Shown here: piece after piece, positions 8,605 through 17,404 of the stretch
Position numbering within the stretch: position 1 is the stretch's first letter
How the letters are laid out: each line of letters begins with the position of its first letter
Source of the DNA: UBA2377 sp964429385
GTDB lineage: Bacteria > Verrucomicrobiota > Verrucomicrobiia > Opitutales > Opitutaceae
Assembly (NCBI GenBank): GCA_964429385.1
Contig: CAYSBR010000003.1
Coordinates: forward strand, 93,513-157,512
Reading direction: 5' to 3'
DNA: 64,000 nt
The notes under the pieces: generated by a model
Told to the model about the DNA's origin: nothing
Databases searched by the model: none
What the model saw: only the letters and a program-made list of their open reading frames with translations
Translations under genes and position numbers: made by a program

Positions 8605-10962
8605 ATGGCCGAAGCCAAAAACCCGCCCTCTCCCGCCACCACCGCCGACTGGGTCGCGCGAATACTCGCGTTCATCACCCTGATGGCCCTCATTTTCACC
8701 CAGCCGGCCTATCCGGAGGGTGGGCTCGATTCCTCCTGGCGTATGGCGCTCAGCTATTTCTTCCAGGAAGGCCGCCAGTTCGGAACGGAAGTGGTATTCA
8801 CCTACGGCCCCTTGGGATTTCTAATGGGGAAAACCTACGCCGGCTACCATTACGGGAGCTTTATCCTCTGGTTTTTACTTCAAGCCGTGGTTTATGCGGG
8901 CATCATCTTCTGGCAGGGCTATAAGCTGCACGGGTACCCCCGCTATCTGTTCTTCGTGTTTTTTTTCATCTATGGCGTGAGCTACGAGGATGCTCTGCAG
9001 CAAGCCATGCTCACACTGGTCGGCATGGAGTTGATCCGCCGCAGCGGCGGAGCCTGGCGGTTCAGCACCCTGGCCATCCTTGCGCTCATGTCGGTGCTGG
9101 CGCTCGTCAAGTTCACCAATCTGATGCTGTCTCTTGTACTGATCGGCATCGCCACCGGCCTGGACCTCTGGCAACGCAAGCACTGGAACGCGCTGCGCCT
9201 GCCGCCCATCTTCATCGGGCTTTTCCTGCTTGGCTGGCTGCTTTGCGGTCAGAATCCCATGAATCTGCCCGCCTATGTCGGCAACTCGTGGGAAATCAGC
9301 CAAGGGTATCAAAATGTGATGGGCCTGCCTGCGCCCGACAAGCCGCTCCGCCTCGGCCTCATCGTCTTGGGCCTGTTGATTCTCTACGCAGCCATCTTTT
9401 TTTTCACCCAGCGCGACCGCATTCGCGCGCTCGCCCTCGCGCTCGGGCTGGGAGCCTTTGTTTATCTGAACTGGAAACACGGGTTCGTGCGCGCCGACGG
9501 TCATATGATCGGATTTTTTTACAGCGCCATGCTGGTGGCGGTCATCTATCCCGCCTTGTTGCAAGATGGCCCCGTCTTCCGCATCGGGCAGCGCATCATC
9601 CTGGCAATCGTTGGGTGCATCGGTGTTTTGAGCATCGACATCATCCTCCCCGGCCTGGGCCGGACCATCGCGGGCGAGGCGCAGCAGAAGGTTTTCTACA
9701 ATGTCGCCTTCGCCCTGAACCCCTCAAAATACCGCAGCTACTATCAGGACAAGCTGCGCCAGGAGAAAGCCGCCTACGACCTGATGATCACCAAGGCCGT
9801 CGTGGGCGATGCTTCGGTTGACGTGCTGGGGCACGAGCAATCGATCGCACTGTACAACGGGCTGAACTATCGTCCCCGCCCGGTCCTGCAAGGCTACTCG
9901 GCCTACACCCCCAAGCTCGCCGCCCTGAACCAGGCCTACTACCTCTCGGATCAGGCGCCCGATTACGTGCTGTTCAAGCTGCAGACCATTGATGACCGCC
10001 CCCCCATGCTCGACGACCCGTTCGTGGTGCAACTGCTGATGCACCGCTACACCTACGTGCATACGGAAAAGGGTTTCCAGCTCTGGCGGCGCAAACCCGG
10101 TGGTTTCGACGCTGCGGCCACCGCTCCACAGCCCCCTTTCCGCACCCAGACGGTGCAACTCGGCGAGTCCCTCAATCTGGCCGATGTAGCCACTGAGCCG
10201 CTCTGGTTGACGCTGGATGTGCAACCCAATCTCCTCGGTCGGCTGAGGGCGTTTTTCTACAAACCTCCGCTGGTAAAACTCCGTCTGACCGACCAATGGG
10301 GCAAGGAAACCCTCTATCGGGTCCCCATGCCCATGGGCCGTGCTGGATTCATGGTGAATCCCTTCGTTGAAGACATCATCGACTACATGCAGGTCGCCGG
10401 CGGCCGGCCTGACCGCCGGTTGCATGCGCTGACAATCGAGGTCGCCGCGCAAGACCGCGACTGTTTCCAGCCCGAAGTCGCGCTGACCCTTGCCCGGGTG
10501 CCCACATCGGACGCTGGAGTGGAGTTCCTCCACCAGACCAACACCGAGCGATTCCACATGTTCGATGCCGTTCCCGTGACTTACGAAGCGCTGGGGGCGC
10601 CGGCACCAAGCGTGCTGGATGAGCGCGATGTCATCATCATGCACGCACCCAGTGAAATGATCTTCGATGTGCCCGGTGACTCCCGCAACGTCAGTGGAGC
10701 CTTTGGCTTCATTCACGACGCTTATTTGCAGGGCCGGACCAACGGAGCGGAATTCATCGTATCGTGGAGCGACGGAGGGGAACCCAAGGTGCTCATGCAA
10801 CGTTTTCTTGATCCTTTGCAGAACACCCCGGATCGCGGTCTGCAGGAGTTTTCCCTCGCGCTGCCCGCATCCTACGGACGCCTCTACTTCCGCATCACCC
10901 CAGGCCCACAAAATGAATTTGCCTGGGACTGGACGGTTTGGACCGGAATCACATTCGAGTGA
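8605..10962 (+). CDS. Large multi-pass membrane protein with C-terminal beta-rich module
   Basis: A 785-residue protein with roughly ten hydrophobic helices in its first ~370 residues. The opening loop reads GGLDSSWRMALSYF, then FGTEVVFTYGPLGFL, a pattern I associate with uncharacterised GT-C-like membrane proteins; the function is not known to me. A large soluble part follows, with one beta-rich region (nt about 10130-10500) and then a copy of the shared module (10621-10959: MHAPSEMIF, VSGAFGF, TNGAEFIVSW, DRGLQEF, WDWTVW). The gene continues the run from 4442 and probably shares its transcript. Confidence 0.65.
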   Translation: MAEAKNPPSPATTADWVARILAFITLMALIFTQPAYPEGGLDSSWRMALSYFFQEGRQFGTEVVFTYGPLGFLMGKTYAGYHYGSFILWFLLQAVVYAGIIFWQGYKLHGYPRYLFFVFFFIYGVSYEDALQQAMLTLVGMELIRRSGGAWRFSTLAILALMSVLALVKFTNLMLSLVLIGIATGLDLWQRKHWNALRLPPIFIGLFLLGWLLCGQNPMNLPAYVGNSWEISQGYQNVMGLPAPDKPLRLGLIVLGLLILYAAIFFFTQRDRIRALALALGLGAFVYLNWKHGFVRADGHMIGFFYSAMLVAVIYPALLQDGPVFRIGQRIILAIVGCIGVLSIDIILPGLGRTIAGEAQQKVFYNVAFALNPSKYRSYYQDKLRQEKAAYDLMITKAVVGDASVDVLGHEQSIALYNGLNYRPRPVLQGYSAYTPKLAALNQAYYLSDQAPDYVLFKLQTIDDRPPMLDDPFVVQLLMHRYTYVHTEKGFQLWRRKPGGFDAAATAPQPPFRTQTVQLGESLNLADVATEPLWLTLDVQPNLLGRLRAFFYKPPLVKLRLTDQWGKETLYRVPMPMGRAGFMVNPFVEDIIDYMQVAGGRPDRRLHALTIEVAAQDRDCFQPEVALTLARVPTSDAGVEFLHQTNTERFHMFDAVPVTYEALGAPAPSVLDERDVIIMHAPSEMIFDVPGDSRNVSGAFGFIHDAYLQGRTNGAEFIVSWSDGGEPKVLMQRFLDPLQNTPDRGLQEFSLALPASYGRLYFRITPGPQNEFAWDWTVWTGITFE

Positions 10963-11068
10963 GCGGACGGCCCCCATCCTCCCGTTCGCTTTCGCCCACC
11001 AGGCCGGTCACTCACCGAGAAACGCATTTCGCCTCATCAAGCCGGGCCATTTCTGTCTTTGCTCCCCC

Positions 11069-11095
11069 CGGCCCGCTTGCTTTGCTTGCGGGCCG
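11069..11095 (+). terminator. Hairpin between genes, possible terminator
   Basis: CGGCCCGC (11069-11076) pairs perfectly with GCGGGCCG (11088-11095) around an 11-nt loop and is followed by TGTCTTTT. It lies 107 nt after the stop at 10962. A GTG at 11095 is the last base of the stem onward, so a start there would be buried; this favours the GTG at 11110 for the next gene. Confidence 0.4.
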
Positions 11096-11109
11096 TGTCT
11101 TTTCCCGCC

Positions 11110-12282
11110 GTGTCCTCCCCTCCCGATCTTGAACTGACCGTGGTCATCCCCTGCCTCAACGAGGCTCTGACCATTGAGGGCTGCGTGCGCGAGGCGATGG
11201 ATGCCTTGCGCACCGCCAGCATCGCGGGCGAGGTGCTCGTCGCCGATAACGGCAGCACCGATGGATCGCAACAGCTCGCGACCGCCGCCGGCGCGCGCGT
11301 GGTGCCGATCGCCATCAAGGGTTACGGCAACGCCCTGCGCGGCGGCATCGCGGCCGCGCGCGGTCGTTACATCCTCATGGGCGACGCCGACGGCAGCTAC
11401 AACTTCGGCCATCTGCCCCGCTTCGTCGAACGCCTGCGCGCCGGCGCCGATCTCGTGATGGGCAACCGTTTCCTCGGTGGGATCGAACCCGGGGCCATGC
11501 CATGGAAAAACCGCCATATCGGCAATCCGCTGCTCTCCTTCATCGGCCGGCTCTTTTTCAACACCCCGATCGGGGATTTTCACTGCGGGCTGCGCGCCTT
11601 TTCCGCCGAAGCCTACCGGAAGATGGATCTGCGCACCACCGGCATGGAGCTGGCTTCGGAGATCGTGATCAAATCCGTGATCTTCGGTCTCAAGGTCGAG
11701 GAAGTTCCCACCGTATTGCGCAAGGATGGCCGCGACCGCCCTCCGCACCTGCGGCCCTGGCGCGATGGCTGGCGCCACCTGCGCTTCATGCTGCTCTTCA
11801 GCCCCCGTTGGCTGTTCTGGTATCCGGGCCTCATCCTGATGCTGGCCGGCGGCGGCCTCGGCGGCCTGCTGCTGCGGGGGCCCGTGGCCCTCGGCGGTGT
11901 CACGCTCGACGTGCACACGCTGCTTTTTTCCGCAGTGGCCGTGCTCATCGGATTTCAGGCTGTCTCCTTCGCCATCCTGAGCAAGTTCTTCGCCATCCGC
12001 GCCGGACTCCGCCTGCCGGAGGCGGGTTTCGAATCCTGGTTCCGGCACCTCACCCTTGAGGCCGGCCTCATCTTTGGCGGATTGCTGGTGGTCGCGGGGT
12101 TGGCGCTTTCCGCCGGGGCGGTCGGCATCTGGAGCGGGCACGGATTCGGCGCGCTCCAACCCACGGCCACCCTGCGCTGGGTCATTCCCGGCGCGCTCTG
12201 TCTTGTCCTCGGTTGTCAGATGATTCTCACCAGTTTCTTTCTCGGCGTCCTGCGGCTCGACACCCGCGATCACGCGGCATGA
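11110..12282 (+). CDS. GT2 family glycosyltransferase (dolichyl-phosphate glucose synthase-like) with C-terminal membrane region
   Basis: The N-terminal GT-A domain shows LTVVIPCLNEALTIEGCV, VLVADNGSTDGS, KGYGNALRGGIAAARG and MGDADGSYNF, the signature of bacterial dolichyl-P-glucose synthase-like GT2 proteins. Four hydrophobic segments follow. The acceptor is probably a polyprenyl phosphate; the sugar is unknown. I chose GTG 11110, giving VSSPPDLELTVVIPC; GTG 11095 and TTG 11059 are in frame upstream. The stop overlaps the next gene by ATGA, which indicates translational coupling. Confidence 0.85.
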   Translation: MSSPPDLELTVVIPCLNEALTIEGCVREAMDALRTASIAGEVLVADNGSTDGSQQLATAAGARVVPIAIKGYGNALRGGIAAARGRYILMGDADGSYNFGHLPRFVERLRAGADLVMGNRFLGGIEPGAMPWKNRHIGNPLLSFIGRLFFNTPIGDFHCGLRAFSAEAYRKMDLRTTGMELASEIVIKSVIFGLKVEEVPTVLRKDGRDRPPHLRPWRDGWRHLRFMLLFSPRWLFWYPGLILMLAGGGLGGLLLRGPVALGGVTLDVHTLLFSAVAVLIGFQAVSFAILSKFFAIRAGLRLPEAGFESWFRHLTLEAGLIFGGLLVVAGLALSAGAVGIWSGHGFGALQPTATLRWVIPGALCLVLGCQMILTSFFLGVLRLDTRDHAA

Positions 12283-15200
12283 AAGCCCGGTTTTCCTTCT
12301 TCTTCTGGCTGGCCCTCGCGCTTGGACTGACGTGCGGCAAGCTCTGGCTGGTTGCAGCCCAACCCATCTATGCCATCTCCATGGCGGTGCATGATGACCG
12401 GCTCTTTCTGGAGCTAGCGGAACACCTCACCCGGGGAGACTGGTTCGGCCCCTACAGCGTGCTCACCCTCGCCAAAGGTCCCTTTTTTCCCCTGTGGATC
12501 GCCGCCATGCACCAAATGCATGTGCCACTCCCGCTTTCCCAGCATCTGGCCTACAGCTTCGCGTGCGCCATGGTCGTCCTGGCTTTCGCCCCTCGCCTTC
12601 GCTCCGGAGCCGCTTCCTTTTGCTTTTACGCGCTCCTTCTCTGGAACCCCCTCACTTTTGAAGGCACCTCTCTGTCTCGCGTGCTCCGCCAGAGTATCGG
12701 AGCCCCCTTGGTTCTCCTGATCTTCGCCGCCTTGATCGCACTTTATCTGCGGCGGCGGACCTCCTTCGCCCGACAGGCTCCATGGGCAGGCCTGCTCGGC
12801 CTGAGCTTCGCCGCCTTCTGGCTCACGCGCGAGGAAGGATCCTGGATCCTCCCGGGGGTCGGTTTGCTGAGCGCCGCCTGGCTCTGGGGTCTGCGCGATC
12901 AGATCAAGATCAACTGGCCTCGTGCACTTGCACCGGCCGCTCTGATCGTCACCTGCGCCGTCCTGCCTCTGCTCATCGTCAGCATTCTGAATTACAAACA
13001 CTACGGCTGGTTCGGCACCGTCGAGTTTCGCGCCGCCGCTTTCAAAGACGCATACGGAGCGCTTGTCCGGGTTGAAATCGGCCCCGACCTCCCCCAGGTC
13101 CCGGTCACCCGGCAGGCCCGAGAAGCCATTTACGCGGTCAGCCCCGCCTTTGCCGAATTGCAGCCATGGCTGGAGGGTCCTATCGGCGACCAGTGGTCGG
13201 AAAAAGAGCTGTTTCCCGCCGAGGAACGGCAGATGCGCGGCGGTTGGTTCATATGGGCATTGCGGGACAGCGTCGCCGCCGCCGGCCATGGCAACAGCGC
13301 GCAGGAAGCCCTGCAATTCTATCGGCGTATGGCGGACGAAATCAACCGTGCCTGCGACGAAGGGCTGTTGCCGGCGGGTCGCAAACGCAGCGGCTTTCTA
13401 CCTCGCCTCGATCTGGTCGGCCTTTGGCCTCAGTTAAAAGACGCCAGCTTGGTGTTCGCCCGCTATTTTTTCCTCTATGACAACTTCAGCGCCCGTGTAA
13501 GCCCCAGTCTCGGCGACCACGCGTGGTTGACCCTTTTCAAAGACATGACGGGCGCGCGGCTCAGTCCCACCCCTGTTGCTCCGCTGATCACCCCGCCGGA
13601 TCAGGAGGCTCCTTACACACATCGCCTCGCGCGGCTGCAACAGATCGGCGAATGGCTGATCATCCTCACCCGCCCCTTGGTTCTTCTCGCCCATGCCGTG
13701 TTTTTCATCCGCCTGCTGGAATCAGGGAGCCGCCGTCGGCTGTCCCACGCACTGATCGCCGCCTGTGCCGCCTGGCTGTGCTGTCTGGCCTACCTGGCCA
13801 TCAACGTACTCGTCCATGTCACTTCTTTTGCCAACCTGACTCCCGCCGCCCTCGCCATGGCGTACCCGCTGCTGCTGCTGTTCATTGGGGCGGTGACGGT
13901 GGATGCCGCCGCCGCGTGGTGGCACCGCGCCGCCGGGGCCACCGAGGACGTATTTGCGCGGAACCTGTCACTCCCTGCCGCGACAGCGGGAGAGGCGAAG
14001 CCAGACCGCCTCGCCTGGCTCTGGCCCTTCGGGGTCGCCGGCATCGTGTTCGCGCTGAGGCTCCATGAGGTCTTCCGCCACGGCGGCGATGTCCCTTTCA
14101 ACGATCAATGGGTGATCGAGGCATCCGATATCATCGGGCCGTGGCTTGATGGCGGGCTGCGCCCCTGGGCATTTTTTGCGCCCCATCATGAGCACATTCC
14201 GGTCTGGACCCGCCTGATGGCCTGGATCCAAGTCGCCCTGACCGGCCGTTGGGATCCGCTTGTCCAGATGACCGTAAACGCCGCCCTGCACGCCGCAGGT
14301 GTATTCCTCATCGTGAACTGGGCAAAACGAGTGCTGCCATTCGGCGCCTCGCTTCTCATTGGCCTGCTGGTGATCGCACTCGGTGGCGTTCCCCATGCCT
14401 GGGAGAATATCGCCTGGGGGTTCCAATCCCAGTTCCCGCTGGCACTGCTGTGTCTTTTTATAAATATCCACGGCTCTTTTGCCGCTCCTCCGGGATCCCG
14501 CACCTGGTGGATCGCGCAAGCGGCCGGGATTGCCGGCTTCTTCACTCTCGGCAGCATGTGGGTGGCGCCACTCGCGGTGGCCTTGATCAGCCTGTGGACG
14601 CACAGCGGGGGCAACTCACGTCTGCGCTGGATTCCCCCGGCCTTGGCCCTGTCGGGGATGGGCATCATGGCGCTTATCTATTTCACCGCCGCCCCCGGCT
14701 ACGCCTTCGCCCATAATGCCAGCTCACCCCTTCTCTTCCTCCGCGCCTGGCTCAATCTCTTGGGCTGGCCACTGGATCACCCGGCGGCACCGGTTATCCT
14801 GAATCTCCCTTTGTTGGGTCTCTTTCTGCGCCTGCGCGGCCAATCCGCCACCCCCGCATTCGACCGCCTCATTCTCGCGCTCGGTTTATGGGCGGTGGCC
14901 CAGGCGGCCGGCACGGCCTTCGCCCGAGGCGGAGACTACACCGGTTTTGTTTCACGCCATGGCGATGTGCTCGCAATCCTGCCGCTGGCCAACGGGCTGG
15001 CCCTGTGCCGCCTTCTCCCGGCCATTCATTCGTGGCAACCGGTATTTCGACTGTTCATTTGTCTCTGGGTCGGAATGGTCGGCTTGGGGCTGCACACGCT
15101 CGCGACCACGGGGCACGCACGCCATTTCCACGAACACAGCGCCCATTGGAGCGGGCTGCGCCGCGAAGCCGTGCAGCAATTCATCCATCACGACAACGAC

Positions 15201-16190
15201 ACGCCGCTCACCTCGGAGCCCACGGCTACCCTTCTGTTCTTTCAATCCGATCGGGTCGCCGGCCTCCTGTCGCGCCCCACCTTCCAGGCCTTGTTGCCAG
15301 CTTCGGTCAACCCTGACAATCCACCCGACCTCGCCGGGAAATGCGCCCGTATGCTCCAGCGACAATGGGCCTGGTTGCTTGGACTCTCATTACTCCCGTT
15401 GCTCACTGGCCTCTGGCGCGGCCGCCATGCAACCGGTTCCCTGCCCCCTCTCCCGTCCACCCGCTGCGCCCGGGTTGATGGATTCATCCTCGCCGGCATC
15501 ACCGGGGGGGGGCTGATCGTTCTTGGCCTCCTCTCCCCGCCTTTTGAATTCCGGCAGGAGCAGCGCTGGCGCAATATCATTGCTCCCCCCGACGCGGTGG
15601 AAAACATGACCTTCGCCTTCGCCGGCGACGCCCCCCTTTTTCCGCCGGAACGCCTGGTCGGAGCCGCCCGCCTTGATCCTCCGGCCTTGCGCAATCTGTT
15701 TTTCGGCACTCACCCCGAAGGCCCCGAACAAACCGGCACCGTACTGGGCTCTCCATTCCGCATCACCCATCGCTGGTTCATCGTCCCCCATGCGGGATAT
15801 CCGGTGAGCCACGGCAATGGTCTGCGTATCCGCATTGAAAACGCAGCCGGGCAGACCATCGCCCACGAGGTCGGCTGCCCTGGACCCAACCCGGGGCATA
15901 TCGGCTTCTGGGCCGCCGATCTCGGCGAGTATGCCGGCCATTATGGCCGCGTGGTGCTCTACGATGGGCGCACCGAGACCGACGCCTGGGTGGCCGTGGC
16001 CCCACCTATCGCCTCCGACTCGCCTGAGTTGGCAGCGCAACTCGCCCACCGCCTCGATCTGGAACAGCTCATCGAACCCCAGATCACCGTCACCCTCATC
16101 GTGCTGGTCTGCGGCCTGTGGACCGGGGGATTGTTTGTCCCTCGGCTGCTGCGTCGCTATCATCCTGCTCCCGCCCCGGCCCGGCCATAA
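12279..16190 (+). CDS. Very large multi-pass membrane protein, apparently two GT-C-like units fused
   Basis: The protein is 1303 residues, starting at the ATG that overlaps the preceding stop. The first ~570 residues form one unit: an opening AVHDDRLFLELAEHLTRG loop, then many helices with a hydrophilic insert at about residues 250-430. A second unit begins near residue 610 and has its own early loop (PFNDQWVIEASDIIGPWL, then HHEHIPVWTRLM) and a fresh set of helices. A soluble domain precedes the last helix (nt about 15540-16080). The acidic D-D and ND motifs after a first helix suggest GT-C chemistry in each half. I know no characterised homologue. Confidence 0.65.
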   Translation: MKARFSFFFWLALALGLTCGKLWLVAAQPIYAISMAVHDDRLFLELAEHLTRGDWFGPYSVLTLAKGPFFPLWIAAMHQMHVPLPLSQHLAYSFACAMVVLAFAPRLRSGAASFCFYALLLWNPLTFEGTSLSRVLRQSIGAPLVLLIFAALIALYLRRRTSFARQAPWAGLLGLSFAAFWLTREEGSWILPGVGLLSAAWLWGLRDQIKINWPRALAPAALIVTCAVLPLLIVSILNYKHYGWFGTVEFRAAAFKDAYGALVRVEIGPDLPQVPVTRQAREAIYAVSPAFAELQPWLEGPIGDQWSEKELFPAEERQMRGGWFIWALRDSVAAAGHGNSAQEALQFYRRMADEINRACDEGLLPAGRKRSGFLPRLDLVGLWPQLKDASLVFARYFFLYDNFSARVSPSLGDHAWLTLFKDMTGARLSPTPVAPLITPPDQEAPYTHRLARLQQIGEWLIILTRPLVLLAHAVFFIRLLESGSRRRLSHALIAACAAWLCCLAYLAINVLVHVTSFANLTPAALAMAYPLLLLFIGAVTVDAAAAWWHRAAGATEDVFARNLSLPAATAGEAKPDRLAWLWPFGVAGIVFALRLHEVFRHGGDVPFNDQWVIEASDIIGPWLDGGLRPWAFFAPHHEHIPVWTRLMAWIQVALTGRWDPLVQMTVNAALHAAGVFLIVNWAKRVLPFGASLLIGLLVIALGGVPHAWENIAWGFQSQFPLALLCLFINIHGSFAAPPGSRTWWIAQAAGIAGFFTLGSMWVAPLAVALISLWTHSGGNSRLRWIPPALALSGMGIMALIYFTAAPGYAFAHNASSPLLFLRAWLNLLGWPLDHPAAPVILNLPLLGLFLRLRGQSATPAFDRLILALGLWAVAQAAGTAFARGGDYTGFVSRHGDVLAILPLANGLALCRLLPAIHSWQPVFRLFICLWVGMVGLGLHTLATTGHARHFHEHSAHWSGLRREAVQQFIHHDNDTPLTSEPTATLLFFQSDRVAGLLSRPTFQALLPASVNPDNPPDLAGKCARMLQRQWAWLLGLSLLPLLTGLWRGRHATGSLPPLPSTRCARVDGFILAGITGGGLIVLGLLSPPFEFRQEQRWRNIIAPPDAVENMTFAFAGDAPLFPPERLVGAARLDPPALRNLFFGTHPEGPEQTGTVLGSPFRITHRWFIVPHAGYPVSHGNGLRIRIENAAGQTIAHEVGCPGPNPGHIGFWAADLGEYAGHYGRVVLYDGRTETDAWVAVAPPIASDSPELAAQLAHRLDLEQLIEPQITVTLIVLVCGLWTGGLFVPRLLRRYHPAPAPARP

Positions 16191-16252
16191 GGCAAGCGCA
16201 CAAGATTCAGCTGGCCTCGGGCCGACCCGGGCGATTCGTTTTTTATCCAAGC

Positions 16253-17317
16253 ATGAGCAAGACCCTCCTTGTCACCGGTTCCTCGGGCCTGATCGGTTCC
16301 GAAGTGTGCGCCTATTTCGCCCGTGAATTGGGCTACACCCTCCACGGGGTGGACAACAACCAGCGTGCGGTCTTCTTCGGCCCGCAGGGCGACACGCGTT
16401 GGAATCAGAACCGGCTCGCGCGGGATCTCCCCGGCTTTGTCCACCACGAACTGGACATCCGCGACCGCGCCGGGGTGCTCGCGCTGGTGAAATCGGTCAA
16501 GCCCTCGGTCATCGTCCACACCGCCGCCCAGCCCTCTCACGACCGCGCCGCCGCCATCCCCTTCGACGATTTCGACACCAACGCCGTCGGCACCCTCAAC
16601 CTCCTGGAAGCCGCCCGGCAGGCCTGCCCCGAATCTCCCTTCGTGCACATGAGCACGAACAAGGTCTATGGCGACGCGCCCAACTCAATCAAGCTGACCG
16701 AGCTCGCAACGCGCTGGGATTACGCCGACCCGGCCTACGCGCACGGCATCCCCGAGACCTTCACCATTGATCAGTCGAAACACTCGCTCTTCGGCGCCTC
16801 CAAGGTCGCGGCCGATGTGATGGTGCAGGAATACGGCCGCTACTTCGGCCTGCCCACCTGCGCCCTGCGCGGCGGCTGTCTCACCGGCCCCAACCACAGC
16901 GGCGTCGAACTCCACGGCTTCCTCTCCTACCTCGTGAAGTGCAACCTCGAAGGCCGTGAATACAAGGTCTTCGGCTACAAGGGCAAGCAGGTGCGCGACA
17001 ACATCCACTCACTTGATGTCGCCCGTTTCATGGCCGCCTTCGTCGCCACCCCGCGCGCCGGCGAGGTGTATAACCTCGGCGGCGGCAAGGCCAACAGCAC
17101 CTCCATCCTCGAAGCCTTCAAAATCACCGAAAAATTCACCGGCAAAGCGCAGGTTTACACCTACGTGGACCAGAACCGCATCGGCGACCACATCTGTTAC
17201 TACTCCGACCTGCGCAAGATGCAGGCCCACTACCCGCAGTGGGGCATCACCCAATCGCTGGAAGACACCATCCGCCAGATCGTCGAAGCCTGGCAGCGCC
17301 GGCAGGCGGCCGGCTGA
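16253..17317 (+). CDS. NAD-dependent epimerase/dehydratase (extended SDR, CDP-tyvelose epimerase-like)
   Basis: A 354-residue extended SDR. The NAD-binding TGSSGLIGSEV is at the N-terminus, followed by HELDIRDR, HTAAQPSHD and MSTNKVYG. The later segments CLTGPNHSGVELHGFLSYL, KQVRDNIHS and EVYNLGGGK match a family annotated near CDP-tyvelose 2-epimerase. The usual catalytic YxxxK reads FGASK (F180, K184), so the tyrosine is replaced by phenylalanine. The ATG at 16253 gives the canonical N-terminus; there is no Shine-Dalgarno. The true substrate is unknown, although the glycan context is clear. It converges on the PEP-CTERM gene. Confidence 0.8.
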   Translation: MSKTLLVTGSSGLIGSEVCAYFARELGYTLHGVDNNQRAVFFGPQGDTRWNQNRLARDLPGFVHHELDIRDRAGVLALVKSVKPSVIVHTAAQPSHDRAAAIPFDDFDTNAVGTLNLLEAARQACPESPFVHMSTNKVYGDAPNSIKLTELATRWDYADPAYAHGIPETFTIDQSKHSLFGASKVAADVMVQEYGRYFGLPTCALRGGCLTGPNHSGVELHGFLSYLVKCNLEGREYKVFGYKGKQVRDNIHSLDVARFMAAFVATPRAGEVYNLGGGKANSTSILEAFKITEKFTGKAQVYTYVDQNRIGDHICYYSDLRKMQAHYPQWGITQSLEDTIRQIVEAWQRRQAAG

Positions 17318-17334
17318 GCGTTTACCGCAAAGCG

Positions 17335-17367
17335 CACAAAGGGAGGATCGCAGCCCTTTTCTTTGTG
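17335..17367. terminator. Inverted repeat between convergent genes
   Basis: CACAAAG (17335-17341) pairs with CTTTGTG (17361-17367), with further GGG/CCC pairing possible inside. It sits in the 87-nt gap between the stop of the SDR gene (17317) and the stop of the PEP-CTERM gene (17405). It could act as a bidirectional terminator. It also resembles the CACAAAG-type extragenic words often seen in such genomes. Confidence 0.35.
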
Positions 17368-17404
17368 ACGCCCGGCCGGTTTCGCTCTTCGGCGAACGTT
17401 ACGC

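Noticed and set aside
11008..12273. Minus-strand open frame opposite the GT2 gene
   Set aside because: The plus-strand GT2 protein is clearly real; the antisense product is Gly/Glu/Gln-rich and featureless.
12213..12278. TTG start upstream for the 1303-residue membrane protein
   Set aside because: The ATG at 12279 overlaps the previous stop and begins a normal membrane-helix N-terminus; the upstream extension is arginine-rich and overlaps the preceding gene.
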